Part shown: positions 31,473-39,879 of the stretch, one piece after another
How positions within the stretch are numbered: position 1 is the first letter of the stretch
Layout of the letters: each line of letters begins with the position of its first letter
Source of the DNA: Archangium lipolyticum
Lineage (GTDB): Bacteria > Myxococcota > Myxococcia > Myxococcales > Myxococcaceae
Length of the DNA stretch: 64,000 nucleotides
Reading direction: 5' to 3'
Assembly: GCF_024623785.1 (NCBI RefSeq)
Contig: NZ_JANKBZ010000029.1
Coordinates: forward strand, 1 to 64,000
The notes under the pieces: model-generated
Told to the model about the DNA's origin: nothing
Seen by the model: the letters and a program-made list of their open reading frames with translations, nothing else
Databases searched by the model: none
Program-made: the position numbers and the translations under genes

Positions 31473-32287
31473 CGCTCCTTTTCGTCGAGGGTGACCTGGA
31501 CGCGGAGGTGCTCACGGCGCTCCTGGTCACACCACCTCTCCGCGTGGCCGTCACGAAAGGCGGCCCCAAGGGCTCGCTCCCTCCCAAGGCGCGAGATGAG
31601 CGCAAGAAGAACGTGCGGGCCTGTTACCTGCGTGACCGGGACTTCGATTTCGACCCTCCGGCGAACCTGGGGCATCCCACCGTGGACCGCATCGCCGACA
31701 GTTCGGGCAATGTCCTCGGCTGGCGCTGGTGCCGCCACGAGTTGGAGAGTTATCTGCTCGAGCCACGCCTCGTCTCCCTGGCGACCGGATGGGACGAGGC
31801 ATCCTATTCAGCCGAATTGATGAAGGCAGCGAAGCATCTCCAGTCGTATACCGCCGCACGCTGGGCAGTCGGTATCGCACGCCGCAGCATGCCTCCCACT
31901 GCGGAATTACCAACCCGGCCAGACACCCTCCAGAACGAAATCAAGCTTCCGTCGGACTGCGGTGAGGCGGCCTGCTTCAACTGGGCACGAGACCATATCG
32001 AGGCGTTTCGTCAAAAGGTCGAGCCAGCACTGGCCAGTATGACCATCGCCGCATCCCTTGCCGAGCGCTCACGACGATTGGCGGCCCAGACGAGCATCGA
32101 AGACGTGCTCGTCTGGCACTCGGGCAAGGACCTGCTGGCGGCTCTTGAGCCAGCAATCTCCAGGAGACCTGAAAACAATCCCGTGGTCTTCCGACGGCGA
32201 CTGCGTGATTGGGTCCGGAACAATCCAGCGGCTGCTGTAGCGATCTTCCCCGAGTGGCGGGCGCTGCTCGACCAGTTGAGCGCATGA
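31463..32287 (+). CDS. TOPRIM/DUF4435-like effector of the AAA-TOPRIM pair
   Basis: A 274-residue protein started by GTG at 31463 with GGAGG 6 bp before it, inside the end of the ATPase gene. The N-terminus ALLFVEGDLDAEVL has the TOPRIM Glu (residue 9), and CYLRDRDFDFDPP (about 54-66) supplies the DxD Asp pair (58 and 60). WCRHELESYLLEP near residue 90 is like the conserved E-x-x-x-LL segment of DUF4435 proteins such as AriB. These residues would bind two metal ions and cut nucleic acid. The length is close to AriB. The similarity is at motif level only, so PARIS membership is likely but not proven. Confidence 0.7.
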   Translation: MPVALLFVEGDLDAEVLTALLVTPPLRVAVTKGGPKGSLPPKARDERKKNVRACYLRDRDFDFDPPANLGHPTVDRIADSSGNVLGWRWCRHELESYLLEPRLVSLATGWDEASYSAELMKAAKHLQSYTAARWAVGIARRSMPPTAELPTRPDTLQNEIKLPSDCGEAACFNWARDHIEAFRQKVEPALASMTIAASLAERSRRLAAQTSIEDVLVWHSGKDLLAALEPAISRRPENNPVVFRRRLRDWVRNNPAAAVAIFPEWRALLDQLSA

Positions 32288-32355
32288 ACTGATGCGCTTC
32301 ACCTGGAACCGCATGTCCAGGCACAGGTGCGTGGTGGCCTTGCACACAGCAAGGC

Positions 32356-32940
32356 TCAAGGAGTCCAGGCATCAAACCGACAGATGTCGCCAAGCCTCAA
32401 CTCGATGACCTCGAAGGGGGCCGCCCGGACGACATCGTCCTCTCGGTAGGCGCCCAATTCCACCCAGCGACCTCCAATAAGTTCGCTCACTGTGAGCATC
32501 CGGGCATCCGGGTCAACGAACCACAGGTGGCGAACCCCGATCCGTGCGTAAAACGGCCGTTTGATGCACTGGTCGTAGGAGCGAGTGCCCTGCGAGAGGA
32601 CTTCACAGATCCAGTCAGGAGCCTCGGTAAACCGTTCCGAGGGCAACTTGGGAAACCTTTCCCGGCGCCAACCGGCAAGGTCCGGAACGAACTCCGGCGA
32701 GCCTCCCGCCTGAACACCCGGCGCGCGCAAGAGCCACCACTCAGCTCGTCCATGGGAGCCGCGCTCGAAAGCCTCGAACAGGGCATAGAACAGTCCGCCC
32801 GCGACATGCGAATGCCACGGCGAAAGCAAGGGATGCACATAGAGGGTCCCCTCGATGATCTCCGCCCTGACTGTCTCGGGTAGGGCTTCCAGATCGGCCA
32901 TGGTGGCAGGACGATGTAGTGGTTGGGCACCGTAACTCAT
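32356..32940 (-). CDS. Uma2 family (DUF820) endonuclease-like protein
   Basis: A 194-residue protein from ATG 32940 (MSYGAQPLHRPATMADLEAL). The Uma2 fold is clear: EIIEGTLYVHPLLSPWHSHV at the front, FVPDLAGWRRER with the PDL Asp, then WICEVLSQGTRSYDQCIKRPFYARIGVRHLWFVD (read in parts) with the catalytic-like Glu and Lys positions of PD-(D/E)XK enzymes. These proteins are abundant in cyanobacteria and myxobacteria, probably nucleases, but their role is unknown. Convergent with the AAA-TOPRIM pair; the neighbourhood may be a small defence cluster, which is inference. Confidence 0.85.
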   Translation of the reverse strand: MSYGAQPLHRPATMADLEALPETVRAEIIEGTLYVHPLLSPWHSHVAGGLFYALFEAFERGSHGRAEWWLLRAPGVQAGGSPEFVPDLAGWRRERFPKLPSERFTEAPDWICEVLSQGTRSYDQCIKRPFYARIGVRHLWFVDPDARMLTVSELIGGRWVELGAYREDDVVRAAPFEVIELRLGDICRFDAWTP

Positions 32941-33035
32941 GAAGTCAATCTGGCCCCCCCTACGAATCAAGTCAAGTGGACAACCAGGCACTCCCAAACG
33001 GGCACGCGCGCCCGCCGGGTGTAAGGATGCGCCCG

Positions 33036-33974
33036 ATGCCCCCGCGCAAGCTCCCGCGACACCTCGTCTGGCTCGAGTCCTTCGCCGCCGCCGTCGAGTC
33101 CGGCAGTCTCGAAGGCGCCGCCGAGCACCTCGGCGTGGCCCGCTCCGTCATCAGCGAGCACCTCCGCGCGCTCGAGGACGCCCTCGCCGATGGTCAGCCC
33201 CTCCTCGAGCGCGGCCCCGGCCGCCGCCTCCACCTCACCGCCCGCGGCGAGAAGCTCTACGAGGGCACCCAGACGCCCCTCCACCAGCTCGACCTCAAGC
33301 GCCTGCGCGACCTCGCCAGCGCCGAGCCCAGCCTGCGCCTCGGCCTCAACACCACGCTCTCCAACTTCCTCCTCGCCGGCATCGCCGAGGACGCCTCGCG
33401 CGCCAACATCAAGCCCGAGGTCCGCTTCGGCGGCCCCTTCGAGCTGGTGCGCCTCGTGCAGACGCACCAGCTCGACCTCGCCCTGGACTTCACCCCCCTG
33501 CCTCCCCACCGGGGCCTCGAGGCCGAGTCCCTCCTGCGCCTGCCCTTCGTGGTGCTCGCCGGTCCCCAGAGCGACCTGGCCCTCCACCCGGCAGCGCGCC
33601 GCTCCCTCCACGTGCGAGACCTGGAGGGCCAGGCGTTCGTGGACTGGCTCCGGGATGATCCCTACGGCGGCGCCAACAGCGCCCGCTTCGCCGCCCACGG
33701 CGTCACCGTGCGCGAGGTCGCCCGTGGAGAGAGCTTCCTCCACCTCTTCGACCTGCTGCGCGCCTTCCGCGCCTGCGCCATCGCCCCCGACCTGCGGCCC
33801 CTGCGCTCCTTCCCCGAGGACCTCTCCGTCTGGCCCCTGCGCGAGGAGGCTCCCCAGTTCATCGAAGTGGTCGCCCTCCGCCCCTCGGGCGGTCCCCGCT
33901 CCGAGGCAGCCCGGCTCGTCCTCGACGGCTTGCGTCAAAGACTGACACCGGGCCGTCGTCGGAAAACCGAATAA
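33036..33974 (+). CDS. LysR-family transcriptional regulator
   Basis: A 312-residue LTTR. ATG 33036 is chosen because TAAGG at 33022-33026 is 9 bp before it; other in-frame starts lie at 33027 and 32976. The helix-turn-helix region (LVWLESFAAAVESGSLEGAA, LGVARSVISEHLRALED) is followed by an effector domain with a LGLNTTLSNFLLAGIAED start. The linker and effector domain are somewhat shorter than usual. It is oriented toward the aromatic amino acid hydroxylase gene 70 bp downstream and may control it, like PhhR-type arrangements, although PhhR itself is of another family. Confidence 0.87.
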   Translation: MPPRKLPRHLVWLESFAAAVESGSLEGAAEHLGVARSVISEHLRALEDALADGQPLLERGPGRRLHLTARGEKLYEGTQTPLHQLDLKRLRDLASAEPSLRLGLNTTLSNFLLAGIAEDASRANIKPEVRFGGPFELVRLVQTHQLDLALDFTPLPPHRGLEAESLLRLPFVVLAGPQSDLALHPAARRSLHVRDLEGQAFVDWLRDDPYGGANSARFAAHGVTVREVARGESFLHLFDLLRAFRACAIAPDLRPLRSFPEDLSVWPLREEAPQFIEVVALRPSGGPRSEAARLVLDGLRQRLTPGRRRKTE

Positions 33975-34044
33975 GACGTCGTTTTTTAACGGATTTCCGT
34001 CACCGCTCTCCGTCACTACAATTTGATGGAACGGAGAAGCTGAC

Positions 34045-35616
34045 ATGACGCCCACGGAACGGACCCTTGCTCGTCTGCCCGCCCACCTGCGCCGCTACGT
34101 GGTGGGCCAGGATTACGAGGCCTACACGCCGAGGGACCAGGCGGTGTGGCGCCACATCCTCTGCCAGCTGCGCAGCCACCTGCGCGACAAGGCGCACCCC
34201 GTCTACCTGGAGGGCCTGGAGGCCACCGGCATCGGCGTGGAGCGCATCCCCAGCCTGGATGAAATGAACGAGAAGCTGGCGAAGCTGGGCTGGGCGGCGG
34301 TGGGCGTGCGCGGCTTCATCCCACCCGCGGTGTTCACCGAGCTGCAGGCCCTGGGCGTGCTGGCCATCGCGGCGGACATCCGCACCCACGAGCACATCCA
34401 GTACACCCCGGCCCCGGACATCGTGCACGAGAGCGCCGGCCACGCGCCCATCATCGCCAACGCGCGCTATGCCGAGTACCTCAAGCGCTGCGGGCTGGTG
34501 GGCTTCAAGGCCATCGCCACCGTGGAGGACGAGGCCGTGTTCCAGGCCATCCGCAACCTCAGCGTGGTGAAGGAGGACCCCACCGCCACGCAGGAGGAGA
34601 TCGAACACGCCCAGGCGCGCCTGGAGGCCGCCAACCAGAGCCGCCGCTACGTCAGCGAGAGCACCCGCGCCTCGCGCCTCTATTGGTGGACGGCCGAGTA
34701 CGGGCTCGTCGGGAGCCTGGAGCGCCCGCGCATCTACGGCGCCGGCCTGCTGTCCAGCATCGGCGAGGCGAAGCACTGCCTCACCGACGCGGTGAAGAAG
34801 GTGCCGCTGAGCATCCAGTGCGCGGACACCGAGTACGACATCACCCGGATGCAGCCGCAGCTCTTCGTGGCGCGGGACTTCGAGCACCTCTTCGAGGTGC
34901 TGGCCGACTTCGAGGCCACGCTGGCCTGGAAGCGCGGTGGCGACTACGGCCTGAAGGAGGCCATCAACGCGCGCACGGTGAACCACCTGGTGCTGTCCGA
35001 TGGCCGGGAGATCACCGCCCGTGTGGTGGAGGCGCTCCCGGGTGCCCGTCCCGTGGCCGAGGGCCTCTCCTCCGCCCTGGTGCGCCTGGAAGGCCCGGTG
35101 ATGGTGTCTCGCGCGGGCAAGGCCGAGGGCAAGCCGTGGCCGGGGCTCGCGCTGGTGGCGTTCGGCGCCGGGCAGCTGCCGGACAAGGGGAACTTCAAGC
35201 TGGAGCTGGCGAGCGGCCTGAAGCTCCAGGGCTTCGCCGTGGGCGGGGGCGAGGTGCTCAACCTCCGGGGCGAGCTGGACGGACGCGTGGTGGAGATGCC
35301 CAGCGTGGCGCAGCTCTTCCTCAGCCAGGGACTGCCCTCGGTGGCCGGTGGCCCGGCGGATCCGGGCGCGTGGGACCGCTGGTTCGGCGAGCTCAACGCC
35401 TTCGCCGAGGGAGAGGGCGAGGCCAAGGCCCGCGCCAAGAAGGCCATGGCCCTGCACCCGTCGCTCGCGGCGCTCTACCGCGAGGTGCGCACCATGCGCG
35501 AGTCGAAGTCCGTGAAGCCCGAGCGCCTGGAGCAGATCGCCCGCGCCGCCACCGACTTCCAGGATGACTGGCTCCTCAAGGTGGAGCTTGAGGAGCTGAA
35601 GAAGGCTCGCGCCTAG
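34045..35616 (+). CDS. Aromatic amino acid hydroxylase (phenylalanine 4-monooxygenase-like) with long C-terminal extension
   Basis: A 523-residue protein. Residues about 100-300 are the pterin-dependent non-haem iron hydroxylase core: HEHIQYTPAPDIVHESAGHAP with iron ligands His128 and His133, and the third ligand Glu218 in YWWTAEYGLV. Bacterial PhhA is usually only 260-300 residues; here another ~220 residues follow, including a beta-rich KLELASGLKLQGFAVGGGE stretch and a charged helical tail. This longer form is known from Bacteroidetes and myxobacteria. The reaction would be ring hydroxylation of Phe (or Trp) using a tetrahydropterin. It is followed by a strong terminator and preceded by a LysR gene. 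Confidence 0.87.
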   Translation: MTPTERTLARLPAHLRRYVVGQDYEAYTPRDQAVWRHILCQLRSHLRDKAHPVYLEGLEATGIGVERIPSLDEMNEKLAKLGWAAVGVRGFIPPAVFTELQALGVLAIAADIRTHEHIQYTPAPDIVHESAGHAPIIANARYAEYLKRCGLVGFKAIATVEDEAVFQAIRNLSVVKEDPTATQEEIEHAQARLEAANQSRRYVSESTRASRLYWWTAEYGLVGSLERPRIYGAGLLSSIGEAKHCLTDAVKKVPLSIQCADTEYDITRMQPQLFVARDFEHLFEVLADFEATLAWKRGGDYGLKEAINARTVNHLVLSDGREITARVVEALPGARPVAEGLSSALVRLEGPVMVSRAGKAEGKPWPGLALVAFGAGQLPDKGNFKLELASGLKLQGFAVGGGEVLNLRGELDGRVVEMPSVAQLFLSQGLPSVAGGPADPGAWDRWFGELNAFAEGEGEAKARAKKAMALHPSLAALYREVRTMRESKSVKPERLEQIARAATDFQDDWLLKVELEELKKARA

Positions 35617-35645
35617 CGACAGAAACAGCCTCCCTGGGAGGCAGC

Positions 35646-35681
35646 AAGGGCCTGATTCCCTCCGGGGAGTCAGGCCCTTTT
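35646..35681 (+). terminator. Rho-independent terminator of the aromatic hydroxylase gene
   Basis: AAGGGCCTGA at 35646-35655 pairs with TCAGGCCCTT at 35670-35679, extended by TTCCC/GGGAG-like pairing inside, and is followed by TTTTA. It lies 30 bp after the hydroxylase stop and 100 bp before the next operon. This is the clearest intrinsic terminator of the window. Confidence 0.85.
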
Positions 35682-35782
35682 ACATTCCCGTCCCCCACCG
35701 CGTGCGACGACTCGCGTCGCTGTGTCATCCATGCGTCACATTTGCGATTCGACGCACACCGCGACATGATGGGGATTCGATC

Positions 35783-37294
35783 ATGTCCGCACACTTTCAC
35801 GTCGCCATCGCCGGAAGCGGCTTCAGTGGCCTGGGTCTGGCCATCCGGCTCAAGCAGGAGGGAATCGAGGACTTCGTGGTCTTCGAGCGCGCATGGGAGG
35901 TCGGCGGCGTCTGGCGCGACAACTCCTACCCGGGCTGCGCGTGCGACGTGCAGTCCCACCTCTACTCGTTCTCGTTCGCCCCGAATCCGAACTGGTCCCG
36001 CTCCTACTCGCCCCAGGCGGAGATCCACGCCTACCTGCGCGACTGCGCCGACAGATTCGGAATCCGGCCGCACCTCCGCCTGGGTCACACGGTCCTCGAC
36101 GCCCGCTGGGATGATGCGGCCCAGTGCTGGCGCATCGAGACCTCGCAGGGTCGCTTCACCGCGGACGTCTTCGTCTCCGCCGCGGGCGCCCTGAGCGATC
36201 CGGCCATCCCCAAGCTGCCGGGCCTCGAGAAGTTCCAGGGCAAGGTGATGCACTCGGCGCGGTGGGACCACCAGTACGCCCTCGCCGGACGCAAGGTGGC
36301 CGTCATCGGCACCGGCGCCTCCGCCATCCAGTTCGTTCCCCGCATCCAACCGGAGGTGGGCAAGCTGGTCCTCGTCCAGCGCACGCCGCCGTGGGTCCTC
36401 CCCCGGGGAGACCGCGCCATCAGTGCTTGGATGCAGTGGGTGTACCGGACGGTCCCGGGAGCGCAGCGCCTCACCCGCTGGCTCATCTACATGTTCCGCG
36501 AGTTGATGGCCTTCGGGTTCATCCACCCGTGGCTCCTGAAGCTCGCCCAGCGGCTCGCCGTGCGGCACCTGGAGCAGTCCGTTCCCGATCCGAAGCTCAG
36601 GGCCAGGCTCCTCCCCGACTACACGATGGGCTGCAAGCGCGTCCTCATCTCGGATGACTACCTCACGTCGCTCACGCACGAGAACGTCCAGCTCGTCACC
36701 GAGCAGCTCCGCGAGGTGCGTGAACACTCCATCGTCCTCGCGGATGGCACCGAGCACGAGGTCGAGGCGATCATCTTCGGCACCGGGTTCCAAGTGCAGG
36801 AGCTGCCTATTGCCCACCACATCCGGGGACGTGATGGGCGCACGCTGAAGGAGACGTGGGGGAGGACCATGACGGCGCACCTCGGCACCACGGTGAGCGG
36901 CTTCCCCAACTTCTTCATGCTCCAGGGACCCAACACCGGACTCGGCCACAGCTCGGTCCTCCTGATGCTCGAAGGGCAGCTCGAGCACGTGCTCGGTGCG
37001 CTGCGCTACCTCGAGGGCCGGGGCCTGGCCGCCGTGGAGCCGACACCCGAGGCCCAGGCCGGATTCGTCCGGGAGGTCGATGCCAGGATGAGCGGAACGG
37101 TCTGGAACCAGGGCGGATGCGCGAGCTGGTACCTCGACGCCACGGGGCGCAACTCCGCCTTGTGGCCGGGGCTCATCTCCTCGTTCAGGCGCCGCGTGGA
37201 GCGCTTCGAGCCCTCCGAGTACGTGGCCATCATCCGCCACGCCCAACCGGCCGTCATGTTCCACGAACGCCCCAGGAGGCTGGCCCATGGCTGA
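35783..37294 (+). CDS. Flavin-dependent monooxygenase (type I Baeyer-Villiger-like)
   Basis: A 503-residue enzyme from ATG 35783. It has two Rossmann nucleotide motifs, GSGFSGLG (about 10-17, FAD) and VIGTGASA (about 174-181, NADPH). Between them is FQGKVMHSARWD, which fits the type I Baeyer-Villiger fingerprint F-x-G-x-x-x-H-x-x-x-W-D. The substrate could be a ketone or fatty acyl derivative. It is the first gene of a five-gene operon whose gene order (this enzyme, HSL-type esterase, SDR) copies the start of the mycobacterial mymA locus, required there for mycolic acid and envelope lipid modification. Next gene overlaps by 8 bp. Confidence 0.87.
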   Translation: MSAHFHVAIAGSGFSGLGLAIRLKQEGIEDFVVFERAWEVGGVWRDNSYPGCACDVQSHLYSFSFAPNPNWSRSYSPQAEIHAYLRDCADRFGIRPHLRLGHTVLDARWDDAAQCWRIETSQGRFTADVFVSAAGALSDPAIPKLPGLEKFQGKVMHSARWDHQYALAGRKVAVIGTGASAIQFVPRIQPEVGKLVLVQRTPPWVLPRGDRAISAWMQWVYRTVPGAQRLTRWLIYMFRELMAFGFIHPWLLKLAQRLAVRHLEQSVPDPKLRARLLPDYTMGCKRVLISDDYLTSLTHENVQLVTEQLREVREHSIVLADGTEHEVEAIIFGTGFQVQELPIAHHIRGRDGRTLKETWGRTMTAHLGTTVSGFPNFFMLQGPNTGLGHSSVLLMLEGQLEHVLGALRYLEGRGLAAVEPTPEAQAGFVREVDARMSGTVWNQGGCASWYLDATGRNSALWPGLISSFRRRVERFEPSEYVAIIRHAQPAVMFHERPRRLAHG

Positions 37295-38387
37295 AAACAC
37301 ACTCACGCTCAAGGAGCGGGTCGAGCACCGCGTCGCGCGCACCCTCCTGCGCCTGCCACACCCCCTCCAGGTCTACCTCTCCGGGACGCCGCCGGTGGAA
37401 CGCAACGGCCTCACCCTCCATCCGGAGCTGCAACTGCTGCTCACGTTGCGCAAGCGCATGGGCGCGGTGGATGTGTCGACCCTGCCACCAGCGGAGGCCC
37501 GCCGCCGCATGCGCCGCGAAGCGCTGGTGCACGCGGGCGAGCCGATCGAGGTCGGGGCGGTACGGGAGCTCGTGCTGGAGGCGGCGCACGGCCCCATCAA
37601 GGCCCGTCATTACGCGCCGGTGGAGGGCACGGCGCGACGACCGATGCTCGTGTTCCTCCACGGCGGCGGCTTCGTCCTGGGAGACCTGGACACCCACGAC
37701 TCCGCCTGCCGGCTGCTGTGCCGTCACGCCAGCCTGCATGTCCTCTCCATCGAGTACAGGCTCGCGCCCGAGCATCCCTTTCCCGCGGCGCTGGAGGATG
37801 TGACCGCCGCGTTCGCATGGGCGTGCGCGCACGCCGGGGAGTTGGGAGCGGATCCAGCCCGGGTCGCGGTGGGCGGAGACAGCGCGGGCGGAAACCTGGC
37901 CGCCGTCGTCTCCCAGCTCGCCGTCCGGGATGGCACTCCCCGTCCCGTGCTGCAGTTCCTGCTCTACCCGGCGGTGGATCGCACCGTGGACCGGGAATCG
38001 CTGGAGCACTTCGCCGAGGGCTTCTTCCTCACGCGGGCGGATGTCGCGTGGTACCAGACGCATTACATGGGAGCCTTCCGGAGCGAGGGCCCGGACCCGA
38101 GGCTCTCTCCCCTCGTGTGCCGGGACCTGTCCGGCCAGCCACCGGCGCTGGTGGTCACCGCCGGGTTCGATCCGCTGCGAGACGAGGGAGAGGCCTATGC
38201 CCACGCGCTCCAACGAGCCGGCACGCCGGTCCAGCTGCGCCGCTTCGACAGCCTCATCCACGGGTTCGCCAACATGACCGGGGTGAGCCAAGCCTGCCGC
38301 GACGCGGTGGTCGAAATCGCAGCCCTGCTGCGCGGCCATTTCGACGGGGCCGCCAGTGACACACCACACAACGGAGTCAGCCCATGA
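37287..38387 (+). CDS. HSL-family alpha/beta hydrolase (LipR-like esterase)
   Basis: A 366-residue hydrolase of the hormone-sensitive-lipase family. HGGGF (about 126-130) forms the oxyanion hole, GDSAGGN (about 198-204) carries the nucleophile Ser, GFDPLRDEG the Asp and SLIHGF the His of the triad. Such enzymes cleave short to medium acyl esters. Its start lies inside the end of the monooxygenase gene and its stop overlaps the SDR start (ATGA), so the trio is translated together. In the mymA operon the equivalent LipR protein follows the monooxygenase. Esters formed by a Baeyer-Villiger reaction would be natural substrates; this is inference. Confidence 0.9.
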   Translation: MAENTLTLKERVEHRVARTLLRLPHPLQVYLSGTPPVERNGLTLHPELQLLLTLRKRMGAVDVSTLPPAEARRRMRREALVHAGEPIEVGAVRELVLEAAHGPIKARHYAPVEGTARRPMLVFLHGGGFVLGDLDTHDSACRLLCRHASLHVLSIEYRLAPEHPFPAALEDVTAAFAWACAHAGELGADPARVAVGGDSAGGNLAAVVSQLAVRDGTPRPVLQFLLYPAVDRTVDRESLEHFAEGFFLTRADVAWYQTHYMGAFRSEGPDPRLSPLVCRDLSGQPPALVVTAGFDPLRDEGEAYAHALQRAGTPVQLRRFDSLIHGFANMTGVSQACRDAVVEIAALLRGHFDGAASDTPHNGVSP

Positions 38388-39235
38388 AGTCGTTGAAGGG
38401 AAAGGTCGCGGCCATCACGGGTGCGGGTTCGGGGATCGGCCGCGAGACGGCGGTGCTGCTCGCCCAGCACGGCTGCCACGTGGCGCTCTCCGACGTGAAT
38501 GAACAGGGCCTCGCGGAGACGGCGGAGCGGTGCCGGAGCCACGGCGTCCAGGTGCGTACGGTGCGCTTGGATGTCGCGCAACGGCAGGCGGTACACACCT
38601 GGGCCGATGACGTGGCACGCGACATGGGCGCCGTCCACATCATCATCAACAACGCTGGCGTCGGCCTGGGCGCCACCCTCGAAGACACCCGGTACGAGGA
38701 CTTCGAGTGGCTCATGAACATCAACTTCTGGGGCGTGGTGCACGGCACCAAGGCCTTCCTGCCGCACCTCAAGGCGGCGGGCGAGGGCCACATCGTCAAC
38801 ATCTCGAGCGTCTTCGGACTCATTGGCTTCCCGACACAGTCGGCCTACAACGCCGCGAAGTTCGCGGTGAAGGGCTTCACGGAAGCGCTGCGCCAGGAGC
38901 TGGAGGTCGAGGACCTCCCCATCGGTGTCACGTGCGTCCACCCCGGTGGAATCCAGACCAACATCGCCCGGAGCGCCCGGATGATCCACCGTCAGGGCTG
39001 GGTGGACGAGCGCTCGGCCGCGGACTTCGAGAAGCTCTTCGCCACCACGCCAGCGCGTGCCGCCTCCCACATCGTCGCCGCCATCCTCAAGAACCGGCGG
39101 CGCCAGCTCATTGGCCTCGATGCCGTCCTCATCGACCTGATGCAGCGGGTGATGCCCACCCTCTACCAGCGCATCCTGGTGGCGGGCGCTCGGCGGAGGC
39201 GGCAGAAGATGATGATGCCAGGCCCCACGGCATGA
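38384..39235 (+). CDS. Short-chain dehydrogenase/reductase of the lipid operon
   Basis: A 283-residue SDR. The cofactor motif ITGAGSGIGRE begins near residue 11, INNAGVG near 89, and the catalytic SSVFGLIGFPTQSAYNAAKF segment near 141-160 holds Ser, Tyr and Lys. A basic C-terminal extension (VAGARRRRQKMMM) may associate with the membrane. The family oxidises long-chain alcohols or reduces ketones. It overlaps the hydrolase gene by 4 bp in front and the regulator gene by 4 bp behind. The best guess is that it supplies or consumes the ketone for the monooxygenase. Confidence 0.9.
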   Translation: MKSLKGKVAAITGAGSGIGRETAVLLAQHGCHVALSDVNEQGLAETAERCRSHGVQVRTVRLDVAQRQAVHTWADDVARDMGAVHIIINNAGVGLGATLEDTRYEDFEWLMNINFWGVVHGTKAFLPHLKAAGEGHIVNISSVFGLIGFPTQSAYNAAKFAVKGFTEALRQELEVEDLPIGVTCVHPGGIQTNIARSARMIHRQGWVDERSAADFEKLFATTPARAASHIVAAILKNRRRQLIGLDAVLIDLMQRVMPTLYQRILVAGARRRRQKMMMPGPTA

Positions 39236-39879
39236 AACGCTCGCGCGCCAAACAGCGGAGTGCCCCCGAGACCCCGCTCACCCGGCGGCTCGAAGCGCCC
39301 GCGAAGGCCACGCCCCAGGCGCTGTTCTCCCTCGCGCTGGAGTGGTGGAACAAGGGCGAGCGCTTCGACATCGGGCGCATGGCCCAGGAGCTGGGTGTCA
39401 GCCGCGCCACGGTGTTCCGGTGGGTGGGCACCCGTGAGCTGCTCTATGGAGAGGTCATCTCCTCGCAGTTCGAGTTCGCGCTCAACACCGCCCGGAGCGA
39501 GGCCCGTGGCGAAGGGCCCGAGTTCATCGCCGACATCACGCAGCGGATGATCCACCTCATCGTGGAGAACGAGCCGCTCCGGCTGTTCGTGCAGCAGGAC
39601 GCCGAGTACGCGATGCGCATCCTGATGTCGAAGAGCAGCACGGTGGAGCAGCGCAACACCGCGTGCCTCCGTGCGGCGTTGGAGGACGGCGTGAAGCAGG
39701 GCCACATCCGTCCGGCGATGGACCTGGATGCGCTGGCCTACGTCATCATCCGCATCGGCGAGTCGTTCCTGTACCGCGATGCCATTACCGGAGATCCGCC
39801 GGACATCGAGTCGGCGATCACCGCGATCCGAATCCTGCTCACAGCGGAGAAGCGCGACGAAAGGTGGACGATTCCATGA
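39232..39879 (+). CDS. TetR/QsdR-type transcriptional regulator
   Basis: A 215-residue regulator from ATG 39232, overlapping the SDR stop as ATGA; a much longer open frame upstream is the SDR in another frame. The helix-turn-helix is FDIGRMAQELGVSRATVFRW (about 44-63), in which a Gly-Val-Ser-x-x-x-x-F-x-x turn is typical. The C-terminal ligand domain contains the QsdR-like VQQDAEYAMRILMSKSSTVE stretch. It is embedded in the operon it presumably controls, which would allow negative feedback by fatty-acid-like ligands. Ends in ATGA with the next gene. Confidence 0.8.
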   Translation: MKRSRAKQRSAPETPLTRRLEAPAKATPQALFSLALEWWNKGERFDIGRMAQELGVSRATVFRWVGTRELLYGEVISSQFEFALNTARSEARGEGPEFIADITQRMIHLIVENEPLRLFVQQDAEYAMRILMSKSSTVEQRNTACLRAALEDGVKQGHIRPAMDLDALAYVIIRIGESFLYRDAITGDPPDIESAITAIRILLTAEKRDERWTIP

